Positions 26,090 to 37,957 of a stretch of DNA of 64,000 nt are shown here, piece after piece. Source of the DNA: Anaspis maculata (taxonomy: Eukaryota; Arthropoda; Insecta; Coleoptera; Scraptiidae). Numbering within the stretch: the first letter of the stretch is position 1; every line of letters starts with the position of its first letter. The stretch covers positions 2,542,001-2,606,000 of the forward strand of contig OX421966.1 of the NCBI GenBank assembly GCA_949128115.1, read 5' to 3'. The position numbers were made by a program, and so were the translations under genes. The notes under the pieces are model-generated. The model saw only the letters and a list, made by a program, of their open reading frames with translations. It was not told where the DNA came from and made no database searches.

Positions 26090-26121
26090 CTGACGATGCC
26101 GAGAGGCGAAACCGGTTGGTA
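26090..26121 (+). ncRNA. Hammerhead-ribozyme-like core, right end of foldback
   Basis: CTGACGA (26,090-26,096) fits the CUGANGA box. GCC-GAGA-GGC (26,098-26,107) can form stem II. GAAA is at 26,108-26,111. ACC-GGTT-GGT can form a 3-bp stem III, followed by A as the UH cleavage-site residue (UA at 26,120-26,121). The U at 26,097 is an extra unpaired base between the CUGANGA box and stem II, and stem I would rest on the A/T runs outside, so activity is uncertain. Confidence 0.4.
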
Positions 26122-26219
26122 AAAAAAAAATTATTGTGGTGTAGTTAAAAGAAAAATAAATTATTCATTTTATACTTTTACAACATCACTCCAAAAAAAA
26201 AATGGATTTTTACCTATTT

Positions 26220-26930
26220 ATAAAAAAAAATGATATCCCTGAACTCTCAAGAATCAGGGGAATTATGCTAGGAGTTATGAAAAATCATGTAAATATGATA
26301 GGGTTTTTAAAAAGGAAAGAGGAAGAATGCTAAACTTTTCAACATATAAAAAATATGTTGTTTTCGTAAAAATCCAGACTCAAGTATTTTTGCTTGGGTT
26401 TTTGAAAATCAAGTAGAATGTGCTAAATTTTTGAAAAATAAAAAAAGCTCAAGGTTTATAGAAACCTAAAGATATGCTCTAATTTTGAAACATTTCATAA
26501 AAATGTTGTGGGTGCTGAAAATAAGAATAAAATGGAATGAAAAATATGCTAAGGTTTTGGAGAAACAAGAAGAAATATGGTCAAGTTATAAACAATGAAT
26601 CAAGAATTAAAAATGAAGAAAACTGTGCCAAATTTTTCAAGACGAAAGCAAGAGCAAAAAATAGATGAATTTTTGAAAAAATCAAAAGAAAAATATGCTC
26701 AAGCTCTCACAAATAAAAAAATGTGCTATGGATTTCAAAAATCAAGAAAGAATGCCAAGGTTTCAAAAAATCCATGGAAATATGCTCAAGTTTTCAACAA
26801 CGAGAACAAATGCAAAGATTCAAAAAATCTATAGAATTAATATGCTACAAGTTTTGAAAAATCAAGAAAAAAATGTGTTTAAATTTTTTTTACGCGCTCG
26901 CTCTCAGGAATTCCATAAATTTGAATAATT
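26220..26930 (-). repeat. CCTAGCATATTTCTCTTGATTTTTGAAAA minisatellite, inverted block
   Basis: The plus strand reads TTTTGAAAAATCAAGAAAAA then TATGCTCAAG, with ~35-45-bp unit spacing. The complement is the unit of the 28,300-32,371 block. The orientation flip and the 1.3-kb low-copy gap suggest inversion, or insertion of the gap segment. Confidence 0.7.
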
Positions 26931-28290
26931 TAGTGAAATCACGCGATGATGTTCCACATTTCCGGTCCATTAACACTTTAATTAAGTTCGAAACGTGTGT
27001 GTGTGCGCCAGTGAGACGTGCATCGAGTTTTTAAAATATTAATTTATTGATTTCTATTTCCTCATTTTTCTTTCACACCATAACCGTGTAGGAATTATGT
27101 GGGAAATTAATTACTTAATAGTGCATCTGTGTGTATCATTCCGATTTCGAAAAAAATCTCCCATGATTTTAAAATCTTTGTACTCTGAATATCTTCTTGG
27201 ATATACTGATTATTTGCTAATGGCGATGAGTGCGTGTGAATTTTCTAAACGATTATTTGAAGTAGAGGTATACAATTGAAATTGCCTCTGAGGCTTCGCT
27301 TAAATGACTTTTGATACGTTATTGATTGATTGCAACCTGTACTTGACTGAAAAGATTTCGTAGTAATTATCACTGACACGAGTATTTCCTACCGAAATTG
27401 CTACTTGTGTGTTAAAAACGAGCATAAAAATCTAAAATCTAAACTACAGAAACGTGTAATACTCTACCACAGACTATGTAATAATACAAGTGTCATTACC
27501 TTGCATAAATTACGAGCTGTACCTAACAACTTTGTTTGTGTTAAAGTCAGTATAGTAGCGCACTTAACTGTACTTTTTGGAAACAATTAGTATTCCTCTG
27601 TACCCAAGTAATAGGTATGCACACCAATTGCATAATATACGAAATTATTTGTGTTTACTTTACTTGGACAATTATCGTCATCACGTACTCAAGTAAATAA
27701 CGATAAATTATTGCGTTTTAATAGAGAAAACCTCGCGGAGAAAACTTATCGGAAGCTCTGGGTAATAAATCGCGCTTTATATGGTGCAGATAAAACAAAT
27801 ATTATTATAATATAATCAATTTAAAGGCGAGTTTAAAGAGCAGCCAGAAGGAACTGTTATGATGATGATTATCAATTTAACAACATTTTTTTTATAAGTT
27901 TAAAGATCGCAAAGAAAGAGGCACTGAATAAGGGGGTAATCCGGTAATCTATGCCGTACGCTGAAAAATGAAAATAGCGGAATTTTTTCTGAAAAGGTTT
28001 CGACCTTTTTTTGCAATATCAGAGTGAGCATGCAATATTTGCATGATTAATATTTGGGAAATTTACAAGAAGTAGGCTGACTCATTTGGTTCAATAATCT
28101 TGTAGAATTTGTTTTCTTCCTCCGAAAGCGTATTATTATCGAGGCTTTGAAACGGCTTTCGGGCTTGAGAATAATTTGAAGGTATTTTGAAAGCTTCGTA
28201 AAAGTTTTGAAAGCTTTGTAAAGATCAAGATAAAGATCAAGGTGAAGGTCTAACGAAACCGAGAACGAAACCGTTTACGAGAATGTGTTA
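26930..28290. other. Low-copy AT-rich stretch, nothing assignable
   Basis: Not tandemly repeated except for a run of GAAAGCTT and AAGATCAAGG motifs near 28,140-28,270. Frames of about 60 codons at 27,097 and 27,405 show no domain, and the codon order looks random. Confidence 0.4.
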
Positions 28291-28299
28291 AAAACTCTT

Positions 28300-31200
28300 G
28301 AAAATAATTTGGGATAAACCCTAGCATATTTTTTAAAGCGTTTTTAAAAACCTTTGCATATTTCTCTTGATATTTGAAAAAATCTGAGCATATTTCTCGA
28401 GATATTTCTCGACTGATTTTTGGAAATAAATAATAAATAAAGAATTTTTTTCAACTGATTTTTGAAAACTCTAGCATATTTCTCTTGGTACACATTTAAA
28501 AATCTCCAACTCTTGTCCCAATTTTTAAAAGCCTCAGCATACTTTCAATTGGATTTTCAAAATCCCTATAGCCTATTTCTCTTGATATTTCATAATTTTA
28601 GCATATTTTTCTTGATAATCAAAGAGTTTCAGGCAAAGTTCTAGCATATTATTCAATTGCTATCTGAAAACCCTAGCATATTTTCTATTGAATTTTCAGA
28701 AACCCTACCTTATTTCTTTTGACATTCCAGAAAGCATATTTTAGCATATTTTTCACTAAAATTTTGAAATTACTCGCATATTTTTTTTGACAATTAAACA
28801 GTTACAGCAAATATTTTTTTAATTTTCAAAAAACAGAGCATATTTCACTTGGTACTTCATTCAAAAAGCTTCAGCATACTTTTTCCAGTTTTTTTTTAAC
28901 TTAGCATATTTTCTATCAATGTTTATGAACTCTACCATATTTTACCCAATATTCAAAAATCTAGCTTTTTTTACTTGACTTTTGAAAACTCTAGCATAGT
29001 TCTCTTGATCACTCAAAAGCTTTGGTATATCTGTATCTAATTTTTAACCCTTGGCCTCGCCCTTGGAATATTTCTACTTGATTTTCGAAGCCCTAGAATG
29101 TGATATTATATTATATTGGAAAATATTCAGCATATCTTTTCTCAATTTTCAATAACTCTGGAATATTTTTTATATTCTTTGAAAAAATCTTAAAACATTT
29201 CTCCTTATTATATTTGAAAAAAGTTAATATATCATCGAGCATACTATCGAGCATATTACGAGGCATATTATTTGATTTTTGAAAACTCCAGCATATTTCT
29301 CTCGGTGATTAAGAAATACAGCGTATCTTATCATAACTTTTAAAAAACTCAAGCGTGTTCTCAATTAGATTTAAAAAAATCCTTGCATAACCATTTTGAT
29401 ATTTCGAAATTTTTTTGCATATTATTTACTTGATTTTTGGGAACCCTAGCGTATTTCTCTGGATTGAAAAGCTTCAGCATCTTTTTCTAATTTTTCAAAA
29501 CCCCAGCATATTTTTCATTAAATTTTATAAAGCCCTAGCATATTTCTGTTGATATTTAACAGACCTCCAGGATATCTTCTTTTGATAATTGAAAACCTTC
29601 ATCATATCTTTCCATAGTTCCTTTCGGTTTTCTGAAACCTCAGCGTATTTTCATTAGATTTTTAAAAACCCACATTTTTCGTGATAATTGGAAATTTGAA
29701 AATCTTAGCACATTTCTCACTTGACTTTTGAAAACCCTAGCATATTTTCTATCGGATTTTCAGAAACCCTACCATATTTCTCTTGCTATTTTAGAAAATC
29801 TCACCATATTTCTCTTGGTACATTTATTTCAAAAAATTCGGCTTATCTTGTCCTAATTTTGAAAAGCCTTAGCGTATGTTTTAGTGGATTTTCAGGAACC
29901 CTAGCATATTTCTCTTGATATTTCAAGAAAATCTTAGCACAGTTCTTACTTGACTTTTGAAAATCCTCGCATATTTTTTATCGGTCGATCCCTAATTTTG
30001 TGAAAATCTCGGTCGGCATCTTTTTTCATTGTTCAAAACTTGAGCATATTTTCTTGCATATATTTTTTTTTTGCAAAAATCTTTATATATTTTACACTTG
30101 ATTTTTCAAAGAACCTAGCACTCGATCTAGAATATATTTCTCTCGATTTTTGAAAACTTGAACTTATTTCTTTGGTTAATTTAAAAAAACCAGAGCATAT
30201 TCCTTTTTTCTAAATTATTTGATTGGTTTTTTTTAAACTCTAACATTTATCCTGGTTCTTGGAAACAGCATTTTTCTTTTGATTTTTTCAAACAAAAGCA
30301 TATTTTCAACTTGATTTCTAAAAACTTCAATATAACTATTTCCGAGCCTATTCCTCTTGGTTTCTAAAAACCTTTGGCGTATTTTTTCTCGATTTTTTCA
30401 AACCCTAGCATATTTCTTTTGATTTATGGAAACTCCACCATATTTTCCTGACAACTTGAAACTTCGACATATTTTTCTTGATTGTTTGATAATCTTAGTA
30501 GGTATTATGTATTCTTCACTGTTCAAAACTTGAGCATATTTTCCCGCATAATTTCTTCCTTTTTTCAAAAATCTTGACATATTTTTCACTTGATTTTTCG
30601 AAGAATCTAGCACCCGGCCTCCCGGCCTGCATAATTTTCTTGTTTCTTGTAAACCTGAGCCTCTTTTTTTCTAATTTTTGATAACTAGAGGATATTCCGT
30701 TCGGTTTTTTCAAACCTCAGCCTCGACCTCAGCGTATTTTTCCATCATTGCTGAAAATTTAGCATATTTTTTATTCATTTTGTTGAATACTTAGCATGTT
30801 TCTCTTGATATTAAAAGACTTGAGCATATTTTCCTTGCTATCTGAAAACCTTGGGCATATTTTTTCTTGTTTTTTCCAAACTTCAGCAGACTGTCACTTG
30901 ATTTTTAAAAAACCTAGCTTTTTTTCACCCTAGAATATGTAGTTAGTTTTTCAAAAACCAAAGCATGTTTTCACGATGTGAAAAACTTGAGCATATTTTT
31001 CACTACATTTCTGAAAATCCCAGCATGCTGCCAAGTTTTCATGACGGAACAAAGCTTATTGACTTACGTACTTACGACAAACTTGAACTCACATCAAGTG
31101 CATTTGTGGAACCTGAAGCCTGATTTGTATTCAATCCTGCGTTCCCAACGCGAGTTCCTGGAGAAACTAAAGCTCCATTCACATTACCCTTAGGGCTTGT

Positions 31201-32371
31201 GGTACGTGCTTTTGGCCTACTTGAAGCCTGGTTTACACTCTGTGCGGCGCCGCCAAGTTCCCACGAGGAAATAACAAAGCTTGAATTACAAGCAACTTGA
31301 CCCGCATCAAGTGTTTTTGTGACACCTAAAGCCTGATTTACACTCAGTCCAGCATCCCAGAATTCTATAGAAATATAAAGCTTCATTCACTTCACATAAT
31401 ACTTATTGCTCGTGGTATGCACGTTCTTCTATTTGATTTTTCTAGGTTTTTTGAAAACCTCAAGTTGGCTTTAGCATATTTTTACCTTGATTTTTCAAAA
31501 CTGCAACATTTTTTTCTCATTTTTTCCAACTATTGGCATATTTTACTTTTTTTTGAACATATTTTCTTGGTAATCAGAGAAACCCTAGCATATTTTTTGG
31601 TGAATATTCAAAAATCTTTTTTTCCCAATTTTCCTCGTAATTTTCAAAAACCCTGGCGTATTCGATTTTCAATAACCCTCGCATATTTCCCCTGATATTA
31701 AACAATTTTCCTTTTTAAGAAGTAAGAAAAAGCATATTTCTTACTTGCTCCCTTGGAACCCCCTGAATATTTTTCTTGATAATTGAAGTGCTTAAGGATA
31801 TTTTTTCCCTATTTCAAAAAACCCTAGCAAATTTTTTATTGCATTTTTGGGAACCCTGGCATATTTCTTTTGACATTTAAGTTTTTTTAGCATATTTCCG
31901 ACTTGATTTTGATAGCCCTAGCATATTTCTCTTGATGTTCGAGCAGCTTCAGCATATTTTCTCCTCATATTTGAAAACCCTAGCATGTTTTATGATAGAT
32001 TTTCAAAAACCCATCATTTTCGTGACGATTAATAAAAAAGAAACTTTGAATATATCTTACTTCGAGTCTTACTTGATTCTTGAAAACCTAGCATATTTCT
32101 CTTGATAGGTACATTGTTGCCAAACACTTGCGTATTTTTTATTAGATTTTTAACGACCTAGGCATATTTCTCTAGGTACTTGAAAAACCTCAGCGTATTA
32201 CTTGCTGGATTTTTTATTTCTCTTGATAATTCAAAAGCTTCAGCATATTTTTTTCTAATTTTCAAGAGCCTTGGCATATTTTTCATTCGATTTTTGGAAA
32301 CCCCAACATATTTTCTGTGATAATTAAGAAACCTTGGCATATATTTCTTATTCGATTTCTGAAAACTCTAG
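28300..32371 (+). repeat. CCTAGCATATTTCTCTTGATTTTTGAAAA minisatellite, main block
   Basis: Roughly 100 degenerate units of about 30-45 bp, each with AGCATATTT(T)CTCTTGA followed by TTTTTGAAAACC. It continues after the large transposon at 44,210-44,640 in the same phase and orientation. A non-repeat island sits at 31,060-31,400. Confidence 0.9.
31076..31364 (-). CDS. Candidate internal exon encoding short peptide repeats
   Basis: A minus-strand frame runs through three diverged ~105-bp repeats. The peptide carries NAGLNTNQASGSTNALD, AAQSVNQASSRPKA and AGLSVNQALGVTKTLDAG, an Ala/Gly/Ser/Asn-rich periodic pattern kept in frame despite nucleotide divergence. The frame ends exactly at GTAAGT (donor at 31,070-31,075), and a possible acceptor (TTTCTATAG) lies just upstream of 31,364. 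If real, it is an internal exon of a low-complexity, perhaps extracellular, protein whose introns consist of the surrounding minisatellite. No family is recognised and flanking exons were not found. Confidence 0.4.
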
Positions 32372-32379
32372 CATTTTTC
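32372..32379. repeat. Left target-site duplication (8 bp)
   Basis: CATTTTTC also occurs at 44,202-44,209. Removing the element and one copy rejoins the host as CTCTAGCATTTTTCTCTTGG, which fits the minisatellite consensus seen, for example, at 28,470. Confidence 0.75.
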
Positions 32380-32548
32380 GGGACTCCGTAAAATGCAGAA
32401 CGGTCTGCAATCTGCAGAATTCTGCAGAACGACAGAAAATTTCTCAAAAAATTGCCAGAGCTTGATGAAACTTCGCACTAACAACCAAAATGAATACACC
32501 ATATATATTTATACGTGTACTCCCCCTCCCCCCTTCCCCGTTCGTTCC
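32380..32548. repeat. Left terminal inverted block of the transposon
   Basis: Starts GGGACTCCG, then TAAAATGCAGAACGG. The right terminus read inwards starts GGGGAGCGAA, then the same TAAAATGCAGAACGG. The block includes a perfect 18-bp palindrome, TCTGCAGAATTCTGCAGA, at 32,411-32,428 (mirrored at 44,153-44,170), a natural candidate for transposase binding. Confidence 0.75.
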
Positions 32549-34491
32549 GCAGATTGCAGAATGGACATAAAATGCTGCAGACCAGGTCTTTAGAGTGGCA
32601 CTAGAAGATCGAAACTTGGCAGACGCAATCAGCCAGTGAACCCCCACATAACAGAGAAAACCGAATTCCGATACCTCCCCCCCTTTTCCGTTCTGCAGAT
32701 TGCAGAATGGACTTAAAATGCTGCAGACCAAGTCTTTAGAGTGGTACTAGAAGATCGAAACTTGGCAGACGCAATCAGCCAGTGATCCAACACATAACGA
32801 AGAAGACGGAATTCCGATACCTCCCCCCCTTTTCCGTTCTGCAGATTGCAGAATGGACATAAAATGCTGCAGACCAGGTCTTTAGAGTGGCACTAGAAGA
32901 TCGAAACTTGGCAGACACTATCAGCCAGTGATCCCACACATAACGAAGAAGACGTAATTCCGATACCTCCCCCCCTTTTCCGTTCTGCAGATTGCAGAAT
33001 GGACACAAAATGCTGCAGACCAGGTCTTTAGAGTGGCACTAGAAGATCGAAACTTGGCAAACGCAATCAGGCAGCGATCCCACACATAACGGAGAAGACG
33101 GAATTCCGATACCTCCCCCCCTTTTCCTTTCTGCAGATTGCAGAATGGACATAAAATGCTGCAGACCAGGTCTTTAGAGTGGCACTAGAAGATCGAAACT
33201 TGGCAGACACTATCAGCCAGTGATCCCACACATAACGAAGAAGACGGAATTCCGATACCTCCCCCCCTTTTCCTTTCTGCAGATTGCAGAATGGACATAA
33301 AATGCTGCAGACCAGGTCTTTAGAGTGGTACTAGAAGATCGAAACTTGGCAGACACAATCAGCCAGTGATCCCACACATAACGGAGAAGACGGAATTCCG
33401 ATACCTCCCCCCCCTTTTCCGTTCTGCAGATTGCAGAATGGACATAAAATGCTGCAGACCAGGTCTTTAGAGTGGCACTAGAAGATCGAAACTTGGCAGA
33501 CACTATCAGCCAGTGATCCCACACATAACGGAGAAGACGGAATTCCGATACCTCCCCCCCTTTTCCGTTCTGCAGATTGCAGAATGGACATAAAATGCTG
33601 CAGACCAGGTCTTTAGAGTGGCACTAGAAGATCGAAACTTGGCAGACACTATTAGCCAGTGATTCCACACATAACGAAGAAGACGGAATTCCGATACCTC
33701 CCCCCCTTTTCCTTTCTGCAGATTGCAGAATGGACATAAAATGCCGCAGACCAGGTCTTTAGAGTGGCACTAGAAGATCGAAACTTGGCAGACGCAATCA
33801 GCCAGTGAACCCACACATAACAGAGAGAACGGAATTCCGATACCTCCCCCCCTTTTCCGTTCTGCAGATTGCAGAATAGACATAAAATGCTGCAGACCAG
33901 GTCTTTAGAGTGGCACTAGAAGATCGAAACTTGGCAGACACTATCAGCCAGTGATCCCACACGTAACGAAGGAGACGGAATTCCGATACCTCCCCCCTTT
34001 TTCCGTTCTGCAGATTGCAGAATAGACATAAAATGCTGCAGACCAGGTCTTTGAAGTGGCACTAGAAGATCGAAACTTGGCAAACGCAATCAGGCAGCGA
34101 TCCCACACATAACGGAGCAGACGGAATTCCGATACCTCCCCCCCTTTTCCGTTCTGCAGATTGCAGAATGGCCATAAAATGCTGCAGACCAGGTCTTTAG
34201 AGTGGCACTAGAAGATCGAAACTTGGCAGACGCAATCAGCCAGTGAACCCACACATAACAGAGAGAACGGAATTCCGATACCTCCCCCCCTTTCCAGTTC
34301 TGCAGATTGCAGAATGGACATAAAATGCTGCAGACCAGGTCTTTAGAGTGGCACTAGAAAATCGAAACTTGGCAGACACAATCAGCCAGTGATCCCACAC
34401 ATAACGGAGAAGACGTAATTCCGATCCCTCCCCCCAATTTCCGTTCTGTAGATTGCAGAATGGACATAAAATGCTGCAGACCAGGTCTTAT
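32549..34491. repeat. Left terminal array, ~146-bp unit, 14 copies
   Basis: CAGATTGCAGAATGG recurs near 32,549, 32,693, 32,838, 32,984, 33,131, 33,276, 33,424, 33,570, 33,716, 33,862, 34,010, 34,155, 34,301 and 34,447. Units contain CTGCAGACCAGGTCTTTAGA, AGATCGAAACTTGGCAGAC and a C7-8 run (CCTCCCCCCC). Units are 95% or more alike. Frames of 77-103 codons across them are repeat artefacts. Confidence 0.92.
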
Positions 34492-34831
34492 ACCAGGTTA
34501 GATGAAGTGTTTATTGAGCATTTTGTGATTGAGCTACAGATCTCTTCAGTTGAACAATGTGGGTCGGAAGAAATACACATGACTGAGTTATAGCTAATGT
34601 TTATTCCTACTCAAATGAATTTCACTGACAAAAAAAGTATTATACATAATAAGTAGGTACCTACCGTAAGTTTTTTCTTGACATATGAGTGACCATTGTT
34701 TTCAAATTTCAGGTTCAAACAAGATGGGTATGAAAAATTTAGGTAGTTACTCAATTCATTCATCACTAGATACCAGATATCAACAAAAAAAAAAAATAGA
34801 AGAAGGACCGCATGAAAATCGATCGTCTGTT
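34492..34831 (-). other. 3' flank of left-arm gene with two poly(A) signals
   Basis: On the minus strand this follows the stop codon at 34,832 and contains AATAAA at 34,600-34,605 and 34,510-34,515. It differs from the right-arm equivalent at a few bases (for example an A12 versus T13 run, TATCTAG versus TATTTAG, GACATATG versus GCCATATG complement). Confidence 0.6.
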
Positions 34832-36068
34832 TCATTTCATGCAACTTTCGCAAGTGAAGTCGTCATCGTCGTCGACTTTTCCGTCAATACAGGAAATGTG
34901 GTACCAGTGGTCGCAGTCGCTGCAAAGAACCAGTTTTCCTCCGACATTAGTACACTTGTTTTTCATGAAACAGACAGATCCTGTGTCTTCGTCCCAATAC
35001 GATCCAATGATTCCGGTGAGGAAAGACGCCAGCCTTCCGTTGGTCATGTTCGGTGTCTCTAATTTAAGGTCGGTTATTGCGAGTGTTGGAAGAATCAACT
35101 TGGTTCCTGTCTTTTCTTCCGTCTTCTCTGGAAAATTGCTTTCGCTTCCTGCTGCCAGTGCCTTCAGTTTCTTTGCGATGATTTTCCTGTACGTCGTCAT
35201 GTCGTTAGTGTAATGCGAGCAGTCGTTCTGCGTGAGTAACATTTCGACATACATACAACAGAACATTCCGCAATCGTAACTGTTCTTCTGTTTAAGGTCA
35301 TGACGGGGATTCAAGAGAGTCCATTCATCTGGATGAAACGTCTTGCCTTCCATTTGCATGGACATTGCATACAGCTTGACCACAAATTCGATCTTCTCCT
35401 CTGGCAGATTGTTTCGGAACAAACTGTCGAGATGCACGAACGTCTTTTGCTTTCGAAGAATAAGCATGACAGTCCAATGACTGTGATCGAGAATCGGCAG
35501 AATCACGACATCTTTAAGTGAAACTTTATCGCGGGTAAAGTGATTGACTCCATTTTCCACAGCATCGCATCTACCCGGAAAATTCACATACACGCTTTCG
35601 ACTGGGAAAACGGTCACGGCCCGGCATCTGGCAGTGTTTTCAACACAAAGAGCCAAGAAATGAGCATCTAAAATTCCGTCGCTCAGGTAGAAATCCTTAG
35701 ACTTTGCTGGTGAATCAGGAACCAGTGTCTTCAAGTCGCTCTCTAGCACGACGCGTCCATGAACGTTGTAGTGATATTTGTGGCTTGTCGGCTGTAAAGG
35801 AGCGTCGTCATCGGAATCCTGATCACACAGGTCGATAGGGGAAGACAGACGATAGGCTTTCGTTGGTGTGGAAGTTTTCAGAGGGCCGATTTCGGACAAA
35901 TTCAACGACTCGTTCGTAGAGAAAGGATCAACAAATCTCTTCTTGACTACTCCTCCTTCAATTGTGGGCACCAACAAGGTTCTTTTTTCGTTTTTTTCTC
36001 TTGTGGTTATCGAGTCCTCGGCGGCCTCTACCACTTTAATGTTGGTGGGATCGCCTTTTCTTCCTGAT
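34832..36068 (-). CDS. Exon 2, left arm: Ulp1-type protease plus PHD finger
   Basis: This is the second exon of the left-arm gene. It adds 411 residues to the transposase. Residues 623-1,022 of the fusion are identical to the right-arm copy. The C48 (Ulp1/SENP-like) cysteine protease has its triad in the usual order: His808 (DHSHWTV), Asp825 (HLDSLF), Gln871 and Cys877 (NSYDCGMFCC). The C-terminal PHD finger has Cys977, Cys983, Cys993, Cys996 (CSDCDHWYHISC), His1001, Cys1004, Cys1017 and Cys1020. The first methionine in this exon falls between the catalytic His and Asp, so independent translation would destroy the protease; the exon must be reached by splicing. Likely roles, inferred, are removal of SUMO/Ub-like tags and chromatin reading during transposition. 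Confidence 0.88.
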
Positions 36069-36125
36069 CTGCAAATGTTTCATGGTTGACGTGTTCGTGG
36101 CTCATCATGGCATGATATGACTTAC
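36069..36125 (-). other. 57-nt intron of the left-arm gene
   Basis: On the minus strand it starts GTAAGT and ends TTTGCAG. Splicing joins TACAA to ATCAGG and continues in frame (K-S-G-R-K-G-D-P-T-N-I-K). Its length is a multiple of three, but TAA overlaps the donor, so retention stops translation after the transposase. Confidence 0.8.
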
Positions 36126-37957
36126 TTGTAACCCCGTTCACGCCTCATGACTGTGGACAACTTGGCAGTCTTATGTGGTATTTGTTTGTGACCAATGGCC
36201 AAGCGTGCAGCTTGTATGTGATAACAACCTCGTTTCACCCGGCAAGAACAAATCTCCTTTGGATGGAGAGATACGAGAAATTTATCATTTTCTCTTGATG
36301 CCACCAAAAACACGCCGTCCTCGGGCAGCAACTTCACACGTCCTTCTTGCACAACTTGCTTAGCCACGCTAAAGTTTGTGAAAGGCATTTCAGATGTCTT
36401 GATCATCTTGTGGTCGTTGTTGTGGAACACATATGGAATATCGTCTACATCAAATTGACTTTTAGGAAAAGCCATGCTCTCTATGTCCTTCTGCATGTGT
36501 GGATCGAGGAGCTTGAAATTGCCTTGATTGCAGAAACCACGTAACACTTCCTTTTGCGTGATAACATCGAGATGGTACAGGGAGAGAGCAAGAGCCTGTA
36601 ACTTGACTTCTTTGTTGTTTATGAATCGTTTTACCACCCTGTTCAAACTCTCGGCAGAATTGGTGGTGATGCCACTGCGCCGCTTGTAAATTCCATACAG
36701 CTCCAAGATCCACCTCGCCGAACTTAACATGTCTTTGCGAAGGTGTGCTTCGAAATACTCTTTGAACGGTTGGCTCCACCTTTTCGACATGTTGTTCAAT
36801 TTAAGTTCGAACTGTTCCTCGCTTCTGCTATCTAGCAAGTCCCAGATATGGCTGCTATATATTTTTAAATCTTCCGTGTCGACATTCTTCTGTCTTTTCA
36901 GCCACTGTTGGACGTCTTTAATTATATGGTTCCAGCAAAACACATGTTGGGCATTGGGGAACTGCTCTCTGATGGCGTGTATGATGGCTTTTTCTCTGTC
37001 CGTCACAATCGGGCATTGAAACAGAGCTTTGGAATAAGTTTTCAGCCATTTGAAGAAAACACCGTGTACTTCTTTGAATCTCTCATGATGTACGACATAG
37101 AACAACGGTATTGTCGGCCGTGTTTCAATATTGTTGTGAAAAAACAACGAGTGCTGGTATGAAAAGATTGAGAGATAAAAGTCCCCCAACAGAAAAGTTG
37201 TGTCGTATTGGACAACACATTTCCTTATTGCACAAGCTTCCTGAAATAGTTTGTGCGACTCCGGTCTAACCAGAATCGCAACAAAATGCGGCAGCAAATC
37301 CATCACATGGATGAAGTTTTTCAGTTCATCTTTTAAAACGTAGAGCCCGATTATATCATCAGAAGAAAGTAACTTTCTCTCCCTTTCTTTTATGATTGTA
37401 TTGCTCACTTGCGTTCTATCTCTGGGCAACAACACTGCCATCAGCGAAGGGTCTACGTCTTCTGTTGCCAACTTTTTATAAACTGCTTGTGGTTCTTCCT
37501 TCAATGCTTTTTTTTGTCTCTCGATCTGGGACTTTGCGGTTGTTATGTGTTCTTGTTGAAGGCATTTCCTTTTATTGCCGTGAGGCAAATGTTCGTAGTC
37601 TTCTGTTGATCCAACATAGTGCACTAGTGTTGTGCCGGCGTATATTTTTTTCTCATCTCCGGTATAAATAACATAAGCTCGCTTGTGAAAGTTCCGACAA
37701 GCTATCGACTTGAAATAATGACAGATCAAAATGGGATGGTTTTTGGGGATCAATTTAACTCCATAATGTCTCCATCGGTACTGGTCCACTTTCCAGTCTT
37801 CAAGGTTGGAACTTGTTATTATGAAAATCTCGCCAGGATTTGGCTTGACCGGCGGATATTTGGAACATTTTTCTTCGTCTTTATTGACGATCAGTTCAAA
37901 GTATTTGTCCGTCGACAACCAAAACTTTGATACGTTATACACTTTATTTGCCATCAT
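36126..37957 (-). CDS. Exon 1, left arm: MULE transposase (WRKY-like, DDE, SWIM)
   Basis: The product is identical to the right-arm copy. The start is ATGATGGC at 37,957; the open frame extends 17 codons further upstream but without an ATG. Domains in order: a WRKY/FLYWCH-like DNA-binding fold with DQYRWRHYG (58-66), Cys79, Cys87, His123 and His126; a DDE integrase core with Asp252 (QYDTTF), Asp320 (VTDREK) and Glu436 (NSAESLNR), plus the MULE-typical CWNH (341-344); and a SWIM zinc finger, Cys570-x-Cys572-x5-Cys578-x-His580. Transcription runs outwards, away from the central spacer. No frameshift or stop is present, so it is potentially active. Confidence 0.92.

Larger units (their letters stand above)
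25775..26145. mobile_element. 371-bp foldback element with ribozyme-like ends
   Basis: The termini are inverted: ACTACACCACAATA at 25,775 and TATTGTGGTGTAGT ending at 26,145. Inside them the arms continue as CACCAACCGGTTTC/GCATCGTCAG on the left and CTGACGATGCCGAGAGGCG/AAACCGGTTGG on the right. The interior is also roughly palindromic (AAATGTCAATATTTATTAAA and related copies). No coding capacity. The motif pair suggests derivation from a Penelope-like or other hammerhead-bearing retroelement, present as an inverted dimer. Confidence 0.6.

Noticed and set aside
36462..36779. 105-codon overlapping frame on the coding strand of the transposase exon, and its right-arm mirror 40,088-40,405
   Set aside because: It lies inside the DDE region in another frame, with no independent start context or motif.
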